Position numbers and translations under genes: made by a program. Shown here one piece after another: positions 7,801 through 16,897 of a stretch of DNA of 64,000 nucleotides. The notes under the pieces were generated by a model. That model was not told where the DNA came from and did no database searches. It saw only the letters and a list, made by a program, of their open reading frames with translations. Numbering within the stretch: position 1 is the first letter of the stretch; each line of letters starts with the position of its first letter. The stretch comes from an uncultured Roseburia sp. (GTDB taxonomy: Bacteria; Bacillota; Clostridia; Lachnospirales; Lachnospiraceae): positions 1 to 64,000 of the forward strand of contig CANONN010000006.1 in the NCBI GenBank assembly GCA_947567625.1. Reading direction: 5' to 3'.

Positions 7801-9702
7801 ATGAATACAGAAAAGCAGATCGAATTTGATAAAGTAAAAGAGATGTGGGAGAACCTGGCGGTGACGGAGGGGGCCAGGGAACGAATTAGAGGCGTGTCGA
7901 TTTATCTGGAGGAGGGCGAACTAAAAAAGCAGCTTCGCGATACGACAAATGCCAGAAATATGATTGAAAAGCTGGGGACGCCGCCGTTACAGAGCGTGAC
8001 AGAGTTAAAAGAAATTATGGCGGCGGCCGAAAAGGGAGCCTGCCTGACGCCGTTTTGCCTCGAGCGGGTGGAGACGGCGCTTGTGGCGGTAAAACGGTTG
8101 AGAGACTATCTTTGCCGCGGGAAGCGCTGCGAAAACCCGCTGGCCTATTACGAAGAAAACCTGGACGCCGTGGATAGCCTGCGGGAGGAGATCGGTAGAC
8201 AAATAAGGGGCGGCCTTGTGGACGATTACGCCACAAGGGAGCTTGCGCAGCTCAGAGGTCAAATCACAAAGTGCGAGGAGCAGATGAAGCAGAAAGCGGA
8301 GCAGATCATGCGCTCGAACAAGGCGAGTATGGCCGATCATTTCTGCACGCTGCGCAACGGCAGGGTGTGCGTACCGGTAAAGAGAGAGTGTAAGCAGAAA
8401 GTGGCGGGCAGTGTCATCGACAAATCCGCAACGGGCAGCACGCTTTTTATCGAGCCGTCCGGCGTTGCAAAAATTTACGAAGAATTGCAGATGCTCAAAA
8501 TCGGTGAGGAAAATGAGGTGTATAACATTTTATATACGCTGTCCGCGATGGTCGCATCCGCTGCCCCCGTGATGGATGAAAATATAAAAATGATCGAGAA
8601 ATTGGATTTCATTTTTTCCAAAGGCAAGCTTAGCATGGATATGGACGCGGTGGAGCCGGCGATCAACACGGAACGGTATATAGTTTTCAAAGATGCGAGA
8701 CATCCGCTGATGGAACAAAAAATCAGTGTCCCGCTACAGTTTGAGATCGGGGGAGACGTGCGGGGCATTGTCATAACCGGGCCGAATACGGGCGGAAAGA
8801 CCGTAGCGATCAAGACGGTGATGCTCAATTGCATGATGGCGCAGTGCGGATTGCATGTGACCTGCCAGGAAGCGGATCTATGTATGAACAGCGCTTATCT
8901 TGGCGATATCGGAGACGGCCAGAATATCGCGGAGAATTTGTCGACCTTTTCCGCGCACATCACCAATGTGCTTAAGGTGCTCGGCGAGTTGGATAAAGAC
9001 AGCTTTGTCATTATGGATGAGCTCGGTTCGGGGACGGACCCGACGGAGGGGATGGGAATTGCCGTCGCAATTTTGGAGGAGCTTAAAAAGAGCGGCGCGC
9101 TGTTTCTTGTGACGACACATTACCCGGAGGTAAAAGAATATGCGTCTAAGACCCCGGGAATGGTCAATGCCCGAATGACATTTGACAAAGACACCTTAAT
9201 GCCTGCCTATCAGATGGTAATCGGGGAGGCGGGGGAGAGCTGCGCGTTTTATATCGCAGACAGGCTTGGTATGCCGCAGGAAATGCTGCGGGTTGCGATA
9301 GAGGCCGCATATGGCGCAGAGGCTGTAGGTTCCTATCACTTCCAAAACCGTGGAAGCGTGCCCGGGAGGGGGACAGCGAACCGGATTGTCAAGAGCAAAA
9401 AGGCAAAGAGCAGGACGGACATCGGCGCCAGATATCAGCGCGGGGACAGCGTTATGGTCTACCCCGATAAAAAGATCGGTATTGTCTGTGAGCCGGCCAA
9501 TGAGAAAGGGGTGTTAAGGGTGCAGATGCCCGATAAAAAGATATGGATTAATCACAAAAGAGTCAGGCTCCATGTGGCCGCAGCCCAATTGTATCCCGCA
9601 GATTATGATTTTTCCATTATTTTTGACACGGTGGAAAACAGGAAAATCCGGCATGATATGAATCGCAAATATACGGAGGAGACGATACGATGCGAGGAAT
9701 GA
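7801..9702 (+). CDS. MutS2-like ATPase lacking the Smr domain
   Basis: The core/lever region is followed by an intact MutS ATPase with Walker A GPNTGGKT, Walker B VIMDELGSGTDPTEG and the TTHYPEVKEY switch. At 633 residues it is shorter than MutS2 (about 780) and has no C-terminal Smr nuclease; a short KOW-like tail with YQRGDSVMVYPDKKIG ends it. MutS2 proteins act on branched DNA or collided ribosomes; without Smr it would need another nuclease. ATG 7801 was chosen because GGAGG stands directly before it; an upstream in-frame start lies inside the leader structure. Its stop abuts the convergent ibrB-like gene. Confidence 0.85.
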   Translation: MNTEKQIEFDKVKEMWENLAVTEGARERIRGVSIYLEEGELKKQLRDTTNARNMIEKLGTPPLQSVTELKEIMAAAEKGACLTPFCLERVETALVAVKRLRDYLCRGKRCENPLAYYEENLDAVDSLREEIGRQIRGGLVDDYATRELAQLRGQITKCEEQMKQKAEQIMRSNKASMADHFCTLRNGRVCVPVKRECKQKVAGSVIDKSATGSTLFIEPSGVAKIYEELQMLKIGEENEVYNILYTLSAMVASAAPVMDENIKMIEKLDFIFSKGKLSMDMDAVEPAINTERYIVFKDARHPLMEQKISVPLQFEIGGDVRGIVITGPNTGGKTVAIKTVMLNCMMAQCGLHVTCQEADLCMNSAYLGDIGDGQNIAENLSTFSAHITNVLKVLGELDKDSFVIMDELGSGTDPTEGMGIAVAILEELKKSGALFLVTTHYPEVKEYASKTPGMVNARMTFDKDTLMPAYQMVIGEAGESCAFYIADRLGMPQEMLRVAIEAAYGAEAVGSYHFQNRGSVPGRGTANRIVKSKKAKSRTDIGARYQRGDSVMVYPDKKIGIVCEPANEKGVLRVQMPDKKIWINHKRVRLHVAAAQLYPADYDFSIIFDTVENRKIRHDMNRKYTEETIRCEE

Positions 9703-10236
9703 TTAGATATCGTCCTCCATCTCGTCCGCCGGGAGCCAGGCTTTGCCGAAACCGGTATCTTTAAAAAGAGCGGCCAGTCCGGTGATCTGTTTCAGGCGCA
9801 GAATCTCATCCTTATCCATGCCCAGATGCTTGGATATCCATGCGTCGGAGCGCCCGATCTCATGCAGCTCTTTGATAATGTTGCTCATGAGGTCTACATT
9901 GTGCGAACCTCTGGCGCGGTTATGGCGTATTGTGCTTGCCATACGCTGATCGAGGGGTTTGTCAATGACGGAAACGGGCAGCATGCCTCCCTCGCGTTTA
10001 TAGATATCGTCATGATCCTGCATGATGCGGTAGCGGTGAAAGCCGTCGACGATCACATACTGATCGGCGGCTTTGTCGTAATAGCAGACGATCGGCATCG
10101 TGTAGCCGTCTTCTTTGATGCTGTCGTAGAGCAGCTTTAGTTCGGGTGGCGCCACGCTGTTGGGGTTGTAGGTATTTGGTACGATTTTCTCGATCGGTAC
10201 TGAGATGATTTGGTATACGGGACTTTTCTTTGTCAT
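9703..10236 (-). CDS. ibrB: ParB-like nuclease-domain protein, IbrB-like
   Basis: The 177-residue product begins with a ParB/Srx fold: IVPNTYNPNSV, then GYTMPIVCYYD and VIVDGFHRYRI, the GxxR-type nucleotide-binding motif. An HTH-like C-terminal part (WISKHLGMDKDEILRLKQ) follows. It overlaps the ibrA-like gene by 4 bases, indicating translational coupling. In E. coli IbrA and IbrB are paired regulators of eib genes; the same two folds occur in phosphorothioation systems (DndC-like and ParB-like). The assignment is by family and pairing; a biochemical function is not known. Confidence 0.8.
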   Translation of the reverse strand: MTKKSPVYQIISVPIEKIVPNTYNPNSVAPPELKLLYDSIKEDGYTMPIVCYYDKAADQYVIVDGFHRYRIMQDHDDIYKREGGMLPVSVIDKPLDQRMASTIRHNRARGSHNVDLMSNIIKELHEIGRSDAWISKHLGMDKDEILRLKQITGLAALFKDTGFGKAWLPADEMEDDI

Positions 10237-11555
10237 GATAACTCACCTAAATGTTGGTATTTTTCCTTTAATAAATTGACGTTTTTCTGTTGTTGTCTGT
10301 TTAAGCCGAATCCCATGAAGCGGCAGATGTGATCATTTTTTAAAATGCAGTAGCACATGCGTTTCCAGCTCGGGATGTCTTTGGTAGATTTGATGTCGTC
10401 CGTATCGTCCGGCAGCCTGCCTAAGAAGATAATGCGTGAATTGCGCATGACCGTGTAGTTGGATATGCCGTTGCGCTTAATATGGTAGCCGTGGGCGAGC
10501 AGTTCGACGATTGTCTTTTCCTCCAGGCCGCCGCCGACATTGTGCCAGAAGTAGATCGACGACTTAAACTTCTGAATGTAATTGTTGCGCAGCCTGGTCG
10601 GGAGCGTGGCCAGCAGGAATTTGGTGTAGGATTCCCAGGTGTGCCCGTTGGGAAGTGTCAGATTGCGATAGCCGAGCGCCTTTGTCCTGCCGTAGATGGC
10701 GCCGAAATTGGCGCCTCTGACACGTCCCACAAGCTTGGTCCAGATTTCGGGATCAATGACGCGGTAGAGATTGAGGCTGTCTTTGGCGTAATCGTTGAAA
10801 GGCGAGGCGACGCGCATCTGGTCCGGTTTTAAGCCGGACATATAGTACAAGTCGTACAGATGATTATAGTCGAACGAAAAGTGATAGTTTGCATACCATA
10901 CGTCGCTCAGCGTCCAGTCATAGATCGGGGAGGCGCACCACACGTCTTTGAAGAGCTTGCTGATCCAGCAGGTGTTGTCATAGCCGTATTTGCGGTTGAT
11001 AATGCCGCTGTAGCGCTGCATGGACTCCTCCGCGCGTATGCCAAGCAGGCAGATGGTCTTTTTGTCGCCATGGGACATGCGATACCAGCGCCCAAATTGT
11101 TTGGCGAGATCTTCCTGGTGCATACGGTAGTGGTAGGTGGTGATCGGGTTATTGTCCAGATTGATGACATAGGGATGGTTTGGCATGGGGCGCACCCACG
11201 CGTCTTTTTTGGTGTCGTCCCACGGATACCAGAACATCTCATAACTGCTGAGCGCGGTTCTCGTCGCCATGGGCAGGCATACCCAGTAGGGTTCCACGTC
11301 CTTTTCAATGCTGGCAAATGTCCTTTCGACATATTCGGTCGTCACACTATACTGCGCTTCAAAGTCCTGGTGGAACACGCCGATTTTTTTGTCCGGGTAA
11401 TATTTTTTCTGAAAATCCAATGTCAGATTCAGCAGAAGGCCGCTGTCCTTGCCGCCGGAGAAAGAAACAAAGATGTTTTCAAACTCTGTAAAGATGTAGT
11501 GAAGCCGCTCCTGCAGGGCTTCATAAACGTTTTGCTCCGTATATTGTTTTGTCAT
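10233..11555 (-). CDS. ibrA: PAPS-reductase-like (DUF3440) protein, IbrA-like
   Basis: The N-terminal adenine-nucleotide alpha-hydrolase fold has the PP-loop SFSGGKDSGLLLNL near residue 35, and the remainder matches DUF3440/IbrA-type proteins including a conserved Trp/Tyr-rich middle. The start at 11555 places AATGGAGAT just upstream; a Met four codons earlier overlaps that RBS and is less likely. It is the first gene of the leftward ibrA-ibrB pair. Sulphur transfer or nucleotide activation is suggested by the PP-loop, but the reaction is unknown. Confidence 0.82.
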   Translation of the reverse strand: MTKQYTEQNVYEALQERLHYIFTEFENIFVSFSGGKDSGLLLNLTLDFQKKYYPDKKIGVFHQDFEAQYSVTTEYVERTFASIEKDVEPYWVCLPMATRTALSSYEMFWYPWDDTKKDAWVRPMPNHPYVINLDNNPITTYHYRMHQEDLAKQFGRWYRMSHGDKKTICLLGIRAEESMQRYSGIINRKYGYDNTCWISKLFKDVWCASPIYDWTLSDVWYANYHFSFDYNHLYDLYYMSGLKPDQMRVASPFNDYAKDSLNLYRVIDPEIWTKLVGRVRGANFGAIYGRTKALGYRNLTLPNGHTWESYTKFLLATLPTRLRNNYIQKFKSSIYFWHNVGGGLEEKTIVELLAHGYHIKRNGISNYTVMRNSRIIFLGRLPDDTDDIKSTKDIPSWKRMCYCILKNDHICRFMGFGLNRQQQKNVNLLKEKYQHLGELS

Positions 11556-11644
11556 AGTAATCTCCATTCTGGGACAACCTCATGCCGTTATGGTTCACGG
11601 ACTGTCCATGCCGAACATATATTTGATGTTCCTGCACAAAACAA

Positions 11645-11673
11645 ATTTTACCATTTTTTTCCAATTTTTACAA
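11645..11673 (-). promoter_or_regulatory. Predicted promoter of ibrA-ibrB
   Basis: On the reverse strand TTGTAA (11673-11668) and TAAAAT (11650-11645) are separated by 17 bases, about 90 bases before the ibrA start, in an AT-rich stretch. Confidence 0.4.
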
Positions 11674-11717
11674 GTATGGACAAAAAACGACAAAATATGT
11701 AGTAACCGTTCAGCTCA

Positions 11718-11742
11718 GGACTTTGCACTCGCTGCAAAGTCC
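11718..11742. repeat. Perfect 10-bp-stem hairpin in the ibrA-lipoprotein gap
   Basis: GGACTTTGCA and TGCAAAGTCC flank a five-base loop. The surrounding gap (11556-12000) also holds a GTAACTAT-family repeat, a CAGGCG/CGCCTG hairpin at about 11873 and the promoter of the next gene; no protein-coding frame is convincing there. Confidence 0.6.
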
Positions 11743-11809
11743 GTAAGAACGCGTATATCTAGCCAAGCGGGAATCCGGCTCTTTGTCGAAGACAAACTTT
11801 AAATGAGAC

Positions 11810-11845
11810 GGATTCCGTAACTATGAAGCCGAAGGCGGAATAGTT
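11810..11845. repeat. GTAACTAT-family hairpin repeat, copy 1
   Basis: GGATTCCGTAACTATGAAG followed by CCGAAGGCGGAATAGTT can fold on itself. Nearly identical copies occur after truA and, more diverged, after the C39-like peptidase gene. Confidence 0.7.
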
Positions 11846-11942
11846 GGTAAAATATAAAATTCACAGGCGAATTTGCGCCTGTAACCCCAATAGAGCGGGC
11901 GATGGGCGGTCATTGTGTTTGTTGAACAGAGCGAAACAGGGA

Positions 11943-11972
11943 TTGCAAACGGAATGTGTGAACGGTTATAAT
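11943..11972 (+). promoter_or_regulatory. Predicted promoter of the lipoprotein gene
   Basis: TTGCAA (11943-11948) and TATAAT (11967-11972) are 18 bases apart, 28 bases before the start codon. Confidence 0.5.
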
Positions 11973-12000
11973 AAGAATAAATCAGTGTGAACGGAGGACG

Positions 12001-13524
12001 ATGGTGAAAAAAATAGTATGCTTATTGGTGGTTCTTTTGATTTGTATGTCACCCGGGTGCGCCGGGCGGAAACAGGTGGAAAGCAATACCCAGTGGGCCG
12101 TAAGCCCAATGCTCATTTTAAATGATTATGATTATGTCGCGCCGTATATGCCGGTGAGTGAGCTGCCGGACGGATATGCATATGCCGGGACACTGTCCAA
12201 TGAGGAGGCGAACAACACCGGACTGAGTGGTTGCAGCTATTATCTGCCGGAAAATGCCGGCGTCGCAAAAGATTTTTATGTATATCAGGAATGTGGCACG
12301 CCCATCGGGGAAAACATCGTCGATTCGACGAAGCTTCAGTGGGCCTATGTGCAGTGGATTTTGGTAAACGGAGCGGAGGAATCTGCCAGTTTGGACGAGG
12401 AGGAAGAGTCTGTCGGGCCCGACGGAGAGAGAGAAATGTTTGTGGTGGACGAGGAACAGTCGTTTTCCTTTGATTTGCAGCCGCTTGGAACGGTGCGCTT
12501 TCTGTCCCATATTCCGCAGGAGCCGACGGCCTGCGGCAGGGACGCCTTTTTTGAGATTGTAAAAGACGACGCAGTTGTTCAGACGTTGGATGACCCGGAT
12601 ACAGCCGCTGTAAAGTTTTTTGAGAAAATCGAGGCGGTAGCTTTTGCAGATTATAATCGCGACGGTTTGACAGATATTATTGTAATTACGAGATACGACA
12701 TTTTGGGCGGCCCAGATACGGGCACGGCAGAGTATGGGGTAAAATATTATGCGGTGGATAAAGCCGGTATGTTTACATTCGACCGCGCATTGAGCGCTGA
12801 CGCTACGGCCGGCTTGCCGGAATTTACGATTGCGGCGGCAAGAGAGTATGCGGCAGCGAATCGGTCTGCCGATGCGTCCGGGCAGGAGATTTACCGCGAG
12901 AAATACCGGGAGAGCCTTAGAAAACTGATACAGGAACATATTTTTCCAAACGGAAACCCGGCGGATGACTCTTTTATCAGCCAGGATGATTTCTCAGGCA
13001 ATCAGTTTGCCGTCTGCGATGTTGACGCGGACGGCATAGAAGAACTGCTGATTTCTTACTGTGATTCCACAACGGCGGGAATGGTTTTTTACATTTTTCA
13101 GTACGATATAGCCACAGATACGTTTGTGGAAGAACTGAGTGAGTTTCCTTCTGTTATGCTATTTGAGGGTGGTTATTTGACCGTGGGGATTTCTCACAAT
13201 CAGGGAATGGCGGGAGGCTTTTGGCCGTATAGTATTTACCGGTATGACGGCACAACGGATTCTTATCGGCAGATCGCGTTTATCGACGCGTGGGATGAAG
13301 AGATGTTCCCGGCCGATTATGAGGGAAATCCGTTTCCGGCGGATATCGACACCAGCGATTCAGGCTTTGTCTATTATATTTACAGAGACGGCAATTATGA
13401 TGAAGATACGGCTCCGGTCGATGAGACGGAACACCAAAAGCTGGTGGATGAGACATACGGCGGCAGGGAGGAGATGGAGATCGAGTATCTTGATCTGACA
13501 ATCGAGAATGTTGAGAAAATATAG
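12001..13524 (+). CDS. Secreted lipoprotein with FG-GAP/EF-hand-like segments, function unknown
   Basis: A lysine-rich start and hydrophobic segment lead to a probable lipobox ending SPGC at residue 20, so the product is likely membrane-anchored outside the cell. Two Asp-rich calcium-binding-like stretches are visible, FADYNRDGLTDIIV (about residue 217) and VCDVDADGIEELLI (about 340), typical of VCBS/FG-GAP or dockerin-like loops. The 507-residue protein starts at ATG 12001 after GGAGGACG. It is followed by a sigma/anti-sigma pair, which may or may not control it. Confidence 0.8.
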   Translation: MVKKIVCLLVVLLICMSPGCAGRKQVESNTQWAVSPMLILNDYDYVAPYMPVSELPDGYAYAGTLSNEEANNTGLSGCSYYLPENAGVAKDFYVYQECGTPIGENIVDSTKLQWAYVQWILVNGAEESASLDEEEESVGPDGEREMFVVDEEQSFSFDLQPLGTVRFLSHIPQEPTACGRDAFFEIVKDDAVVQTLDDPDTAAVKFFEKIEAVAFADYNRDGLTDIIVITRYDILGGPDTGTAEYGVKYYAVDKAGMFTFDRALSADATAGLPEFTIAAAREYAAANRSADASGQEIYREKYRESLRKLIQEHIFPNGNPADDSFISQDDFSGNQFAVCDVDADGIEELLISYCDSTTAGMVFYIFQYDIATDTFVEELSEFPSVMLFEGGYLTVGISHNQGMAGGFWPYSIYRYDGTTDSYRQIAFIDAWDEEMFPADYEGNPFPADIDTSDSGFVYYIYRDGNYDEDTAPVDETEHQKLVDETYGGREEMEIEYLDLTIENVEKI

Positions 13525-13626
13525 GGATTTTGCGCTCTCAAAAAAATGAGGATAAAAAGAAAATATGTTGTAACAAAGTGTCATTTTTATGGATAAATAA
13601 GTAAAGAAATAGAAGGGAGGGGAACC

Positions 13627-14112
13627 GTGGAGGAGTTATATGAGGAGAATGTCGGCCTGGTGTACCGCTTTCTCCTGAAAAACTGTCACAGCGAAGCCCT
13701 GGCGGAAGAACTGACCCAGGAAACGTTTTTGCAGGCCGTGAAAAATATCCATAAATATGACCATAGCTGTAAAATCAGCGTATGGCTCTGCGCCATTGCC
13801 AAGCATCTCTGGTTTCAATATCTGAGGAGACATGCCAAAGAGATACCGACGGATATCTGGCAGTTTGAGGCGGAGCGGGCCAAGGAACCGGAGAATCTTG
13901 CCATTAAAAAATATGAACTCTTGGATGTTTTAAAAGACTTGCAAAAGCTTCCGCAACAGATGAGGGAGGTTGTCTATCTGCGGGCGATGGCGGAGCTTTC
14001 CTTTCGCGATATCGGCGAGATTATGGGGAAAAGCGAGAGCTGGGCGCGGGTGACATTTTACCGGGCGAAAGAAAATCTGATAAGGAGGCGGGAAAAGTAT
14101 GATGAAAGATGA
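13627..14112 (+). CDS. ECF-type RNA polymerase sigma factor
   Basis: Region 2 (EENVGLVYRFLLKN...ELTQETFLQAV) and region 4 (LPQQMREVVYLRAMAELSFRDIGEIMG) are both complete in 161 residues. Translation starts at GTG 13627 after GAAGGGAGGGG. It overlaps the anti-sigma gene by 14 bases. A TGTAAC motif at about 13569 in the upstream gap could be part of an autoregulatory -35 element, but the -10 part is unclear. Confidence 0.93.
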   Translation: MEELYEENVGLVYRFLLKNCHSEALAEELTQETFLQAVKNIHKYDHSCKISVWLCAIAKHLWFQYLRRHAKEIPTDIWQFEAERAKEPENLAIKKYELLDVLKDLQKLPQQMREVVYLRAMAELSFRDIGEIMGKSESWARVTFYRAKENLIRRREKYDER

Positions 14113-14881
14113 ATGTGAGATTATCTGTGATTTGCTGCCATTGTATGTGGACGACGTCTGTGCAAAAAAGACATGCGCGGCAGTGGAGGAGCATATTGCG
14201 GCCTGCGGACCGTGCAGGGAAAAATATGAGCACATGAAAAATACCCGGCTGGTGGCAAAGGAGGCCAACAGGAAGCAAATCGACTTTTTGCGGGGATTAA
14301 AAAAGAGGCAGATTGTTAAAAATGTGGCCGTGTTATTGGCAATGACCGGCATTTTGCTGCTGCAACTATTGTTGGAGAATCATACGGGAAGAGATGTATT
14401 CCGTTTGGCAGTGCCGGCAATGATTATGGCGGCGATGATCGCGCTGGATTCCGACAATGGATGGGACAAGAGGTGGCAATATCTGGCGGGGGCCACAGCA
14501 GCTTTTTTGGGCATCTACGAAATTGTGCTCAATGAATATCTTGCGGGGAAGGTATGCGTCGGTGAGACTGTCTTTGGCCTGACGCAGGAAAAGCTGGGGC
14601 CGTTTCTTGCCGGTCAGATGTATGTCATTCTGGTAATTTGTGCGCTGGTATTGCTGGCAAACTGGAGATGGAAAAAAAATAATCATTACGTCAGCTGCCT
14701 ATGCGTCGCGGTGATGGGGCTTTCCTGCGCGTATGATTCCCTGTATCACAGGCTGGATACGCTGGAACTCTATTTGCAGTCGCTGCGCAGAATAGAAATT
14801 GTTATGGTTTTGGAACTGCTTGCGGCACTGACAGTTATTATTTTGTTGGAGCGGCGAAAAGGGCGGCTCAGAGGAGACTGA
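14099..14881 (+). CDS. Membrane anti-sigma factor with zf-HC2 zinc finger
   Basis: The N-terminal zinc-binding anti-sigma domain shows the H-x3-C-x2-C pattern (HIAACGPC) near residue 35, and about five hydrophobic segments follow between residues 75 and 250. Such proteins hold the cognate ECF sigma factor at the membrane until a signal frees it. The 14-base overlap with the sigma gene indicates co-translation. The inducing signal cannot be read from the sequence. ATG 14099 is immediately followed by a second ATG. Confidence 0.88.
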   Translation: MMKDECEIICDLLPLYVDDVCAKKTCAAVEEHIAACGPCREKYEHMKNTRLVAKEANRKQIDFLRGLKKRQIVKNVAVLLAMTGILLLQLLLENHTGRDVFRLAVPAMIMAAMIALDSDNGWDKRWQYLAGATAAFLGIYEIVLNEYLAGKVCVGETVFGLTQEKLGPFLAGQMYVILVICALVLLANWRWKKNNHYVSCLCVAVMGLSCAYDSLYHRLDTLELYLQSLRRIEIVMVLELLAALTVIILLERRKGRLRGD

Positions 14882-14972
14882 GGCGATGATGTCTCTTTTG
14901 GACTGGGGGAAGGAACCCGATGTTTTGTAGTGGAATTGAGTGAAAATTATGGATGGGTAAGGGAAGGCTGAG

Positions 14973-15749
14973 ATGGACAGAAATGTAAACGCGGCAACAA
15001 AACGGGTAAAATTGGTTGTGGCATACGACGGCACAAATTATAAGGGCTGGCAGGTACAGCCGAACGGCATTACCATAGAGGAGGTCTTAAACCGTGAACT
15101 GTCGGCGCTGCTGGGGGAGCAGATCACGGTCGTCGGCGCCAGCCGAACGGATTCGGGCGTCCACTCTATGGGAAATGTCGCAATTTTTGACACAGCGACG
15201 CGGATGCCGGCAGACAAAATTTCTTATGCGCTCAATCAGCGCCTGCCGCAGGATATTGTCGTGCAGGATTCCGCGCAGGTGCCGGGCGATTGGCATCCGC
15301 GCTATCAGAAAAGCCAAAAGACCTATGAATACCGGATTTTAAACCGCACCTTTCCGATGCCGATGAGGCGGTTTGACACCTATTTTTATCATCATCCGCT
15401 CGACGTGGAAAAGATGAGGCGCGCCGCCGTTTATCTGGAAGGAGAACATGATTTTAAGAGTTTTTGTGCGCTGGGCGCGCAGGTAAAGACAACGGTGCGC
15501 ACGGTCAGCCGCTGTGAAGTGATGCGCACGGGGGATATCATTGCCATTCAGGTAACCGGCAACGGTTTTCTGTACAATATGGTGCGCATTATCGCGGGGA
15601 CGCTGATCGAGGTGGGCAGTGGGAGACGTCTGCCCCAGGAGATGCGAGAGATTCTTGCCGCCTGCGACCGCTCTTTCGCGGGGCCGACTGCTCCGGCGCA
15701 CGGGCTTACGATGATAGGCATCACATACGGGGAATTCTGCAGTCTGTGA
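14973..15749 (+). CDS. truA: tRNA pseudouridine(38-40) synthase
   Basis: TruA isomerises uridines 38-40 in the anticodon arm. The catalytic aspartate lies in GASRTDSGVHSMGNVA, and the family motifs YDGTNYKGWQ at the N-terminus and NGFLYNMVRIIAGTL near the C-terminus are present. The length of 258 residues is normal. It stands upstream of rplM and rpsI as in many Firmicutes, but the ECF genes usually found before truA are 27 kb away in this window. Confidence 0.96.
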   Translation: MDRNVNAATKRVKLVVAYDGTNYKGWQVQPNGITIEEVLNRELSALLGEQITVVGASRTDSGVHSMGNVAIFDTATRMPADKISYALNQRLPQDIVVQDSAQVPGDWHPRYQKSQKTYEYRILNRTFPMPMRRFDTYFYHHPLDVEKMRRAAVYLEGEHDFKSFCALGAQVKTTVRTVSRCEVMRTGDIIAIQVTGNGFLYNMVRIIAGTLIEVGSGRRLPQEMREILAACDRSFAGPTAPAHGLTMIGITYGEFCSL

Positions 15750-15752
15750 GCC

Positions 15753-15790
15753 GGATTCCGTAACTATGAAGCCGAAGGCTGAATAGTTAC
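15753..15790. repeat. GTAACTAT-family hairpin repeat, copy 2
   Basis: Beginning four bases after the truA stop, GGATTCCGTAACTATGAAG is followed by CCGAAGGCTGAATAGTTAC; the GTAACTAT and ATAGTTAC ends pair. It is almost identical to copy 1. Confidence 0.75.
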
Positions 15791-15820
15791 CATTTTGGCA
15801 CGATTTCCACAAGAAAATGC

Positions 15821-15849
15821 TTGACACACAAGGGAACGTGTACTATAAT
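15821..15849 (+). promoter_or_regulatory. Consensus sigma-A promoter of rplM-rpsI
   Basis: TTGACA (15821-15826), 17 bases and TATAAT (15844-15849) match the full consensus, as expected for ribosomal protein genes. Confidence 0.85.
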
Positions 15850-15855
15850 ATTAAA

Positions 15856-15985
15856 GTCTGTGATAGTGAATAAATGCGGTTTCAAAGCCCCGAAACAGCA
15901 TTTTAACTATAGATAGAAGTCTTATGACATACGGCGGCAATGTGTCCGGACATTCACAGGGCCAATGTGTGAAATAACATTTTTA
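15856..15985 (+). promoter_or_regulatory. Probable L13 ribosomal protein leader
   Basis: About 130 bases separate the promoter from rplM and can form several stems. L13 leaders that mediate autoregulation are known in Firmicutes at this position. The call rests mainly on position; I cannot verify the consensus fold by eye. Confidence 0.4.
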
Positions 15986-15997
15986 GGAGGAAAATCA

Positions 15998-16426
15998 ATG
16001 AAAACTTTTATGGCTAGCCCGGCTACCATCGAAAGAAAATGGTATGTAGTTGACGCTGAAGGTATGACATTAGGACGTTTAGCATCAGAAGTTGCTAAAG
16101 TATTAAGAGGAAAGAATAAGCCGATCTTTACGCCTCACATTGACGCCGGCGATTATGTGATCGTTGTCAATGCAGAGAAGATCAAAGTGACCGGCAAGAA
16201 GCTGGATCAGAAGATTTATTACAACCACTCCGACTATGTAGGCGGTATGAAAGAGACTACATTAAAGGAAATGATTGCAAAGCATCCGGAGCGCGTGATT
16301 GAGCATGCAGTAAAGGGTATGCTTCCGAAAGGGCCTTTGGGAAGAGAGATGTATACGAAGTTGTTTGTATATGCCGGACCGGAACACAAACATGCAGCAC
16401 AGAAACCGGAAGCATTATCATTTTAA
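15998..16426 (+). CDS. rplM: 50S ribosomal protein L13
   Basis: The 142-residue product has the typical N-terminus ([21 protein letters not shown]) and the [14 protein letters not shown] and [11 protein letters not shown] motifs. ATG 15998 was chosen because TAGGAGG stands eight bases upstream; an in-frame upstream start is not credible. It assembles early in the large ribosomal subunit and is co-transcribed with rpsI. Confidence 0.98.
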   Translation: MKTFMASPATIERKWYVVDAEGMTLGRLASEVAKVLRGKNKPIFTPHIDAGDYVIVVNAEKIKVTGKKLDQKIYYNHSDYVGGMKETTLKEMIAKHPERVIEHAVKGMLPKGPLGREMYTKLFVYAGPEHKHAAQKPEALSF

Positions 16427-16443
16427 GGAGGAGGTAAAAGAAA

Positions 16444-16836
16444 TTGGCTAACGCAAAATATTACGGAACAGGAAGAAGAAAATCATCTGTTGCCAGAGTA
16501 TATTTAGTACCGGGAACAGGCAAAATCACGATCAATAAAAGAGACATTGATGAATATCTGGGTTTGGAGACCTTGAAGGTTATCGTTCGCCAGCCTTTGG
16601 TTGCAACGGAGACCGTTGATAAATTTGACGTATTGGTAAACGTGCGCGGCGGCGGTTACACCGGCCAGGCCGGAGCAATCCGTCACGGTATCGCCAGAGC
16701 ACTGCTCACGGTGGATGCCGATTACAGACCGACATTGAAGTCCGCAGGCTATCTGACAAGAGACCCGCGCATGAAAGAGCGTAAGAAATACGGTCTCAAG
16801 GCAGCGCGCCGTGCACCGCAGTTTAGTAAGAGATAA
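16444..16836 (+). CDS. rpsI: 30S ribosomal protein S9
   Basis: The 130-residue protein starts with TTG behind AAGGAGGAGG and ends in the universal SKR tail that reaches the ribosomal P site. [15 protein letters not shown] and [19 protein letters not shown] are family signatures. Its last codons and stop form the left copy of a 32-base direct repeat whose second copy lies 5 kb downstream, which marks rpsI as a likely integration site. Confidence 0.98.
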   Translation: MANAKYYGTGRRKSSVARVYLVPGTGKITINKRDIDEYLGLETLKVIVRQPLVATETVDKFDVLVNVRGGGYTGQAGAIRHGIARALLTVDADYRPTLKSAGYLTRDPRMKERKKYGLKAARRAPQFSKR

Positions 16837-16859
16837 TTACAAGCAGAATAGTAAGATTG
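16828..16859 (+). repeat. Direct repeat at the 3' end of rpsI (candidate attL)
   Basis: AAGAGATAATTACAAGCAG and the following GAATAGTAAGATTG overlap the rpsI stop codon. The same 32 bases with one change occur at 21803-21834. Site-specific elements often use the 3' end of rpsI, and the gene is left intact. Confidence 0.65.
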
Positions 16860-16861
16860 AT

Positions 16862-16897
16862 AAAACCCTTGAAAATCCAGTATTTTCAAGGGTTTTT
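16862..16897 (+). terminator. Intrinsic terminator after rpsI
   Basis: The stem AAAACCCTTGAAAAT pairs with ATTTTCAAGGGTTTTT around a five-base loop, and its T-rich arm forms the tail. Confidence 0.85.

Noticed and set aside
9826-10140. Forward frame in the ibrB-like region
   Set aside because: It is antisense to the well-supported ParB-like gene and has no RBS or similarity.
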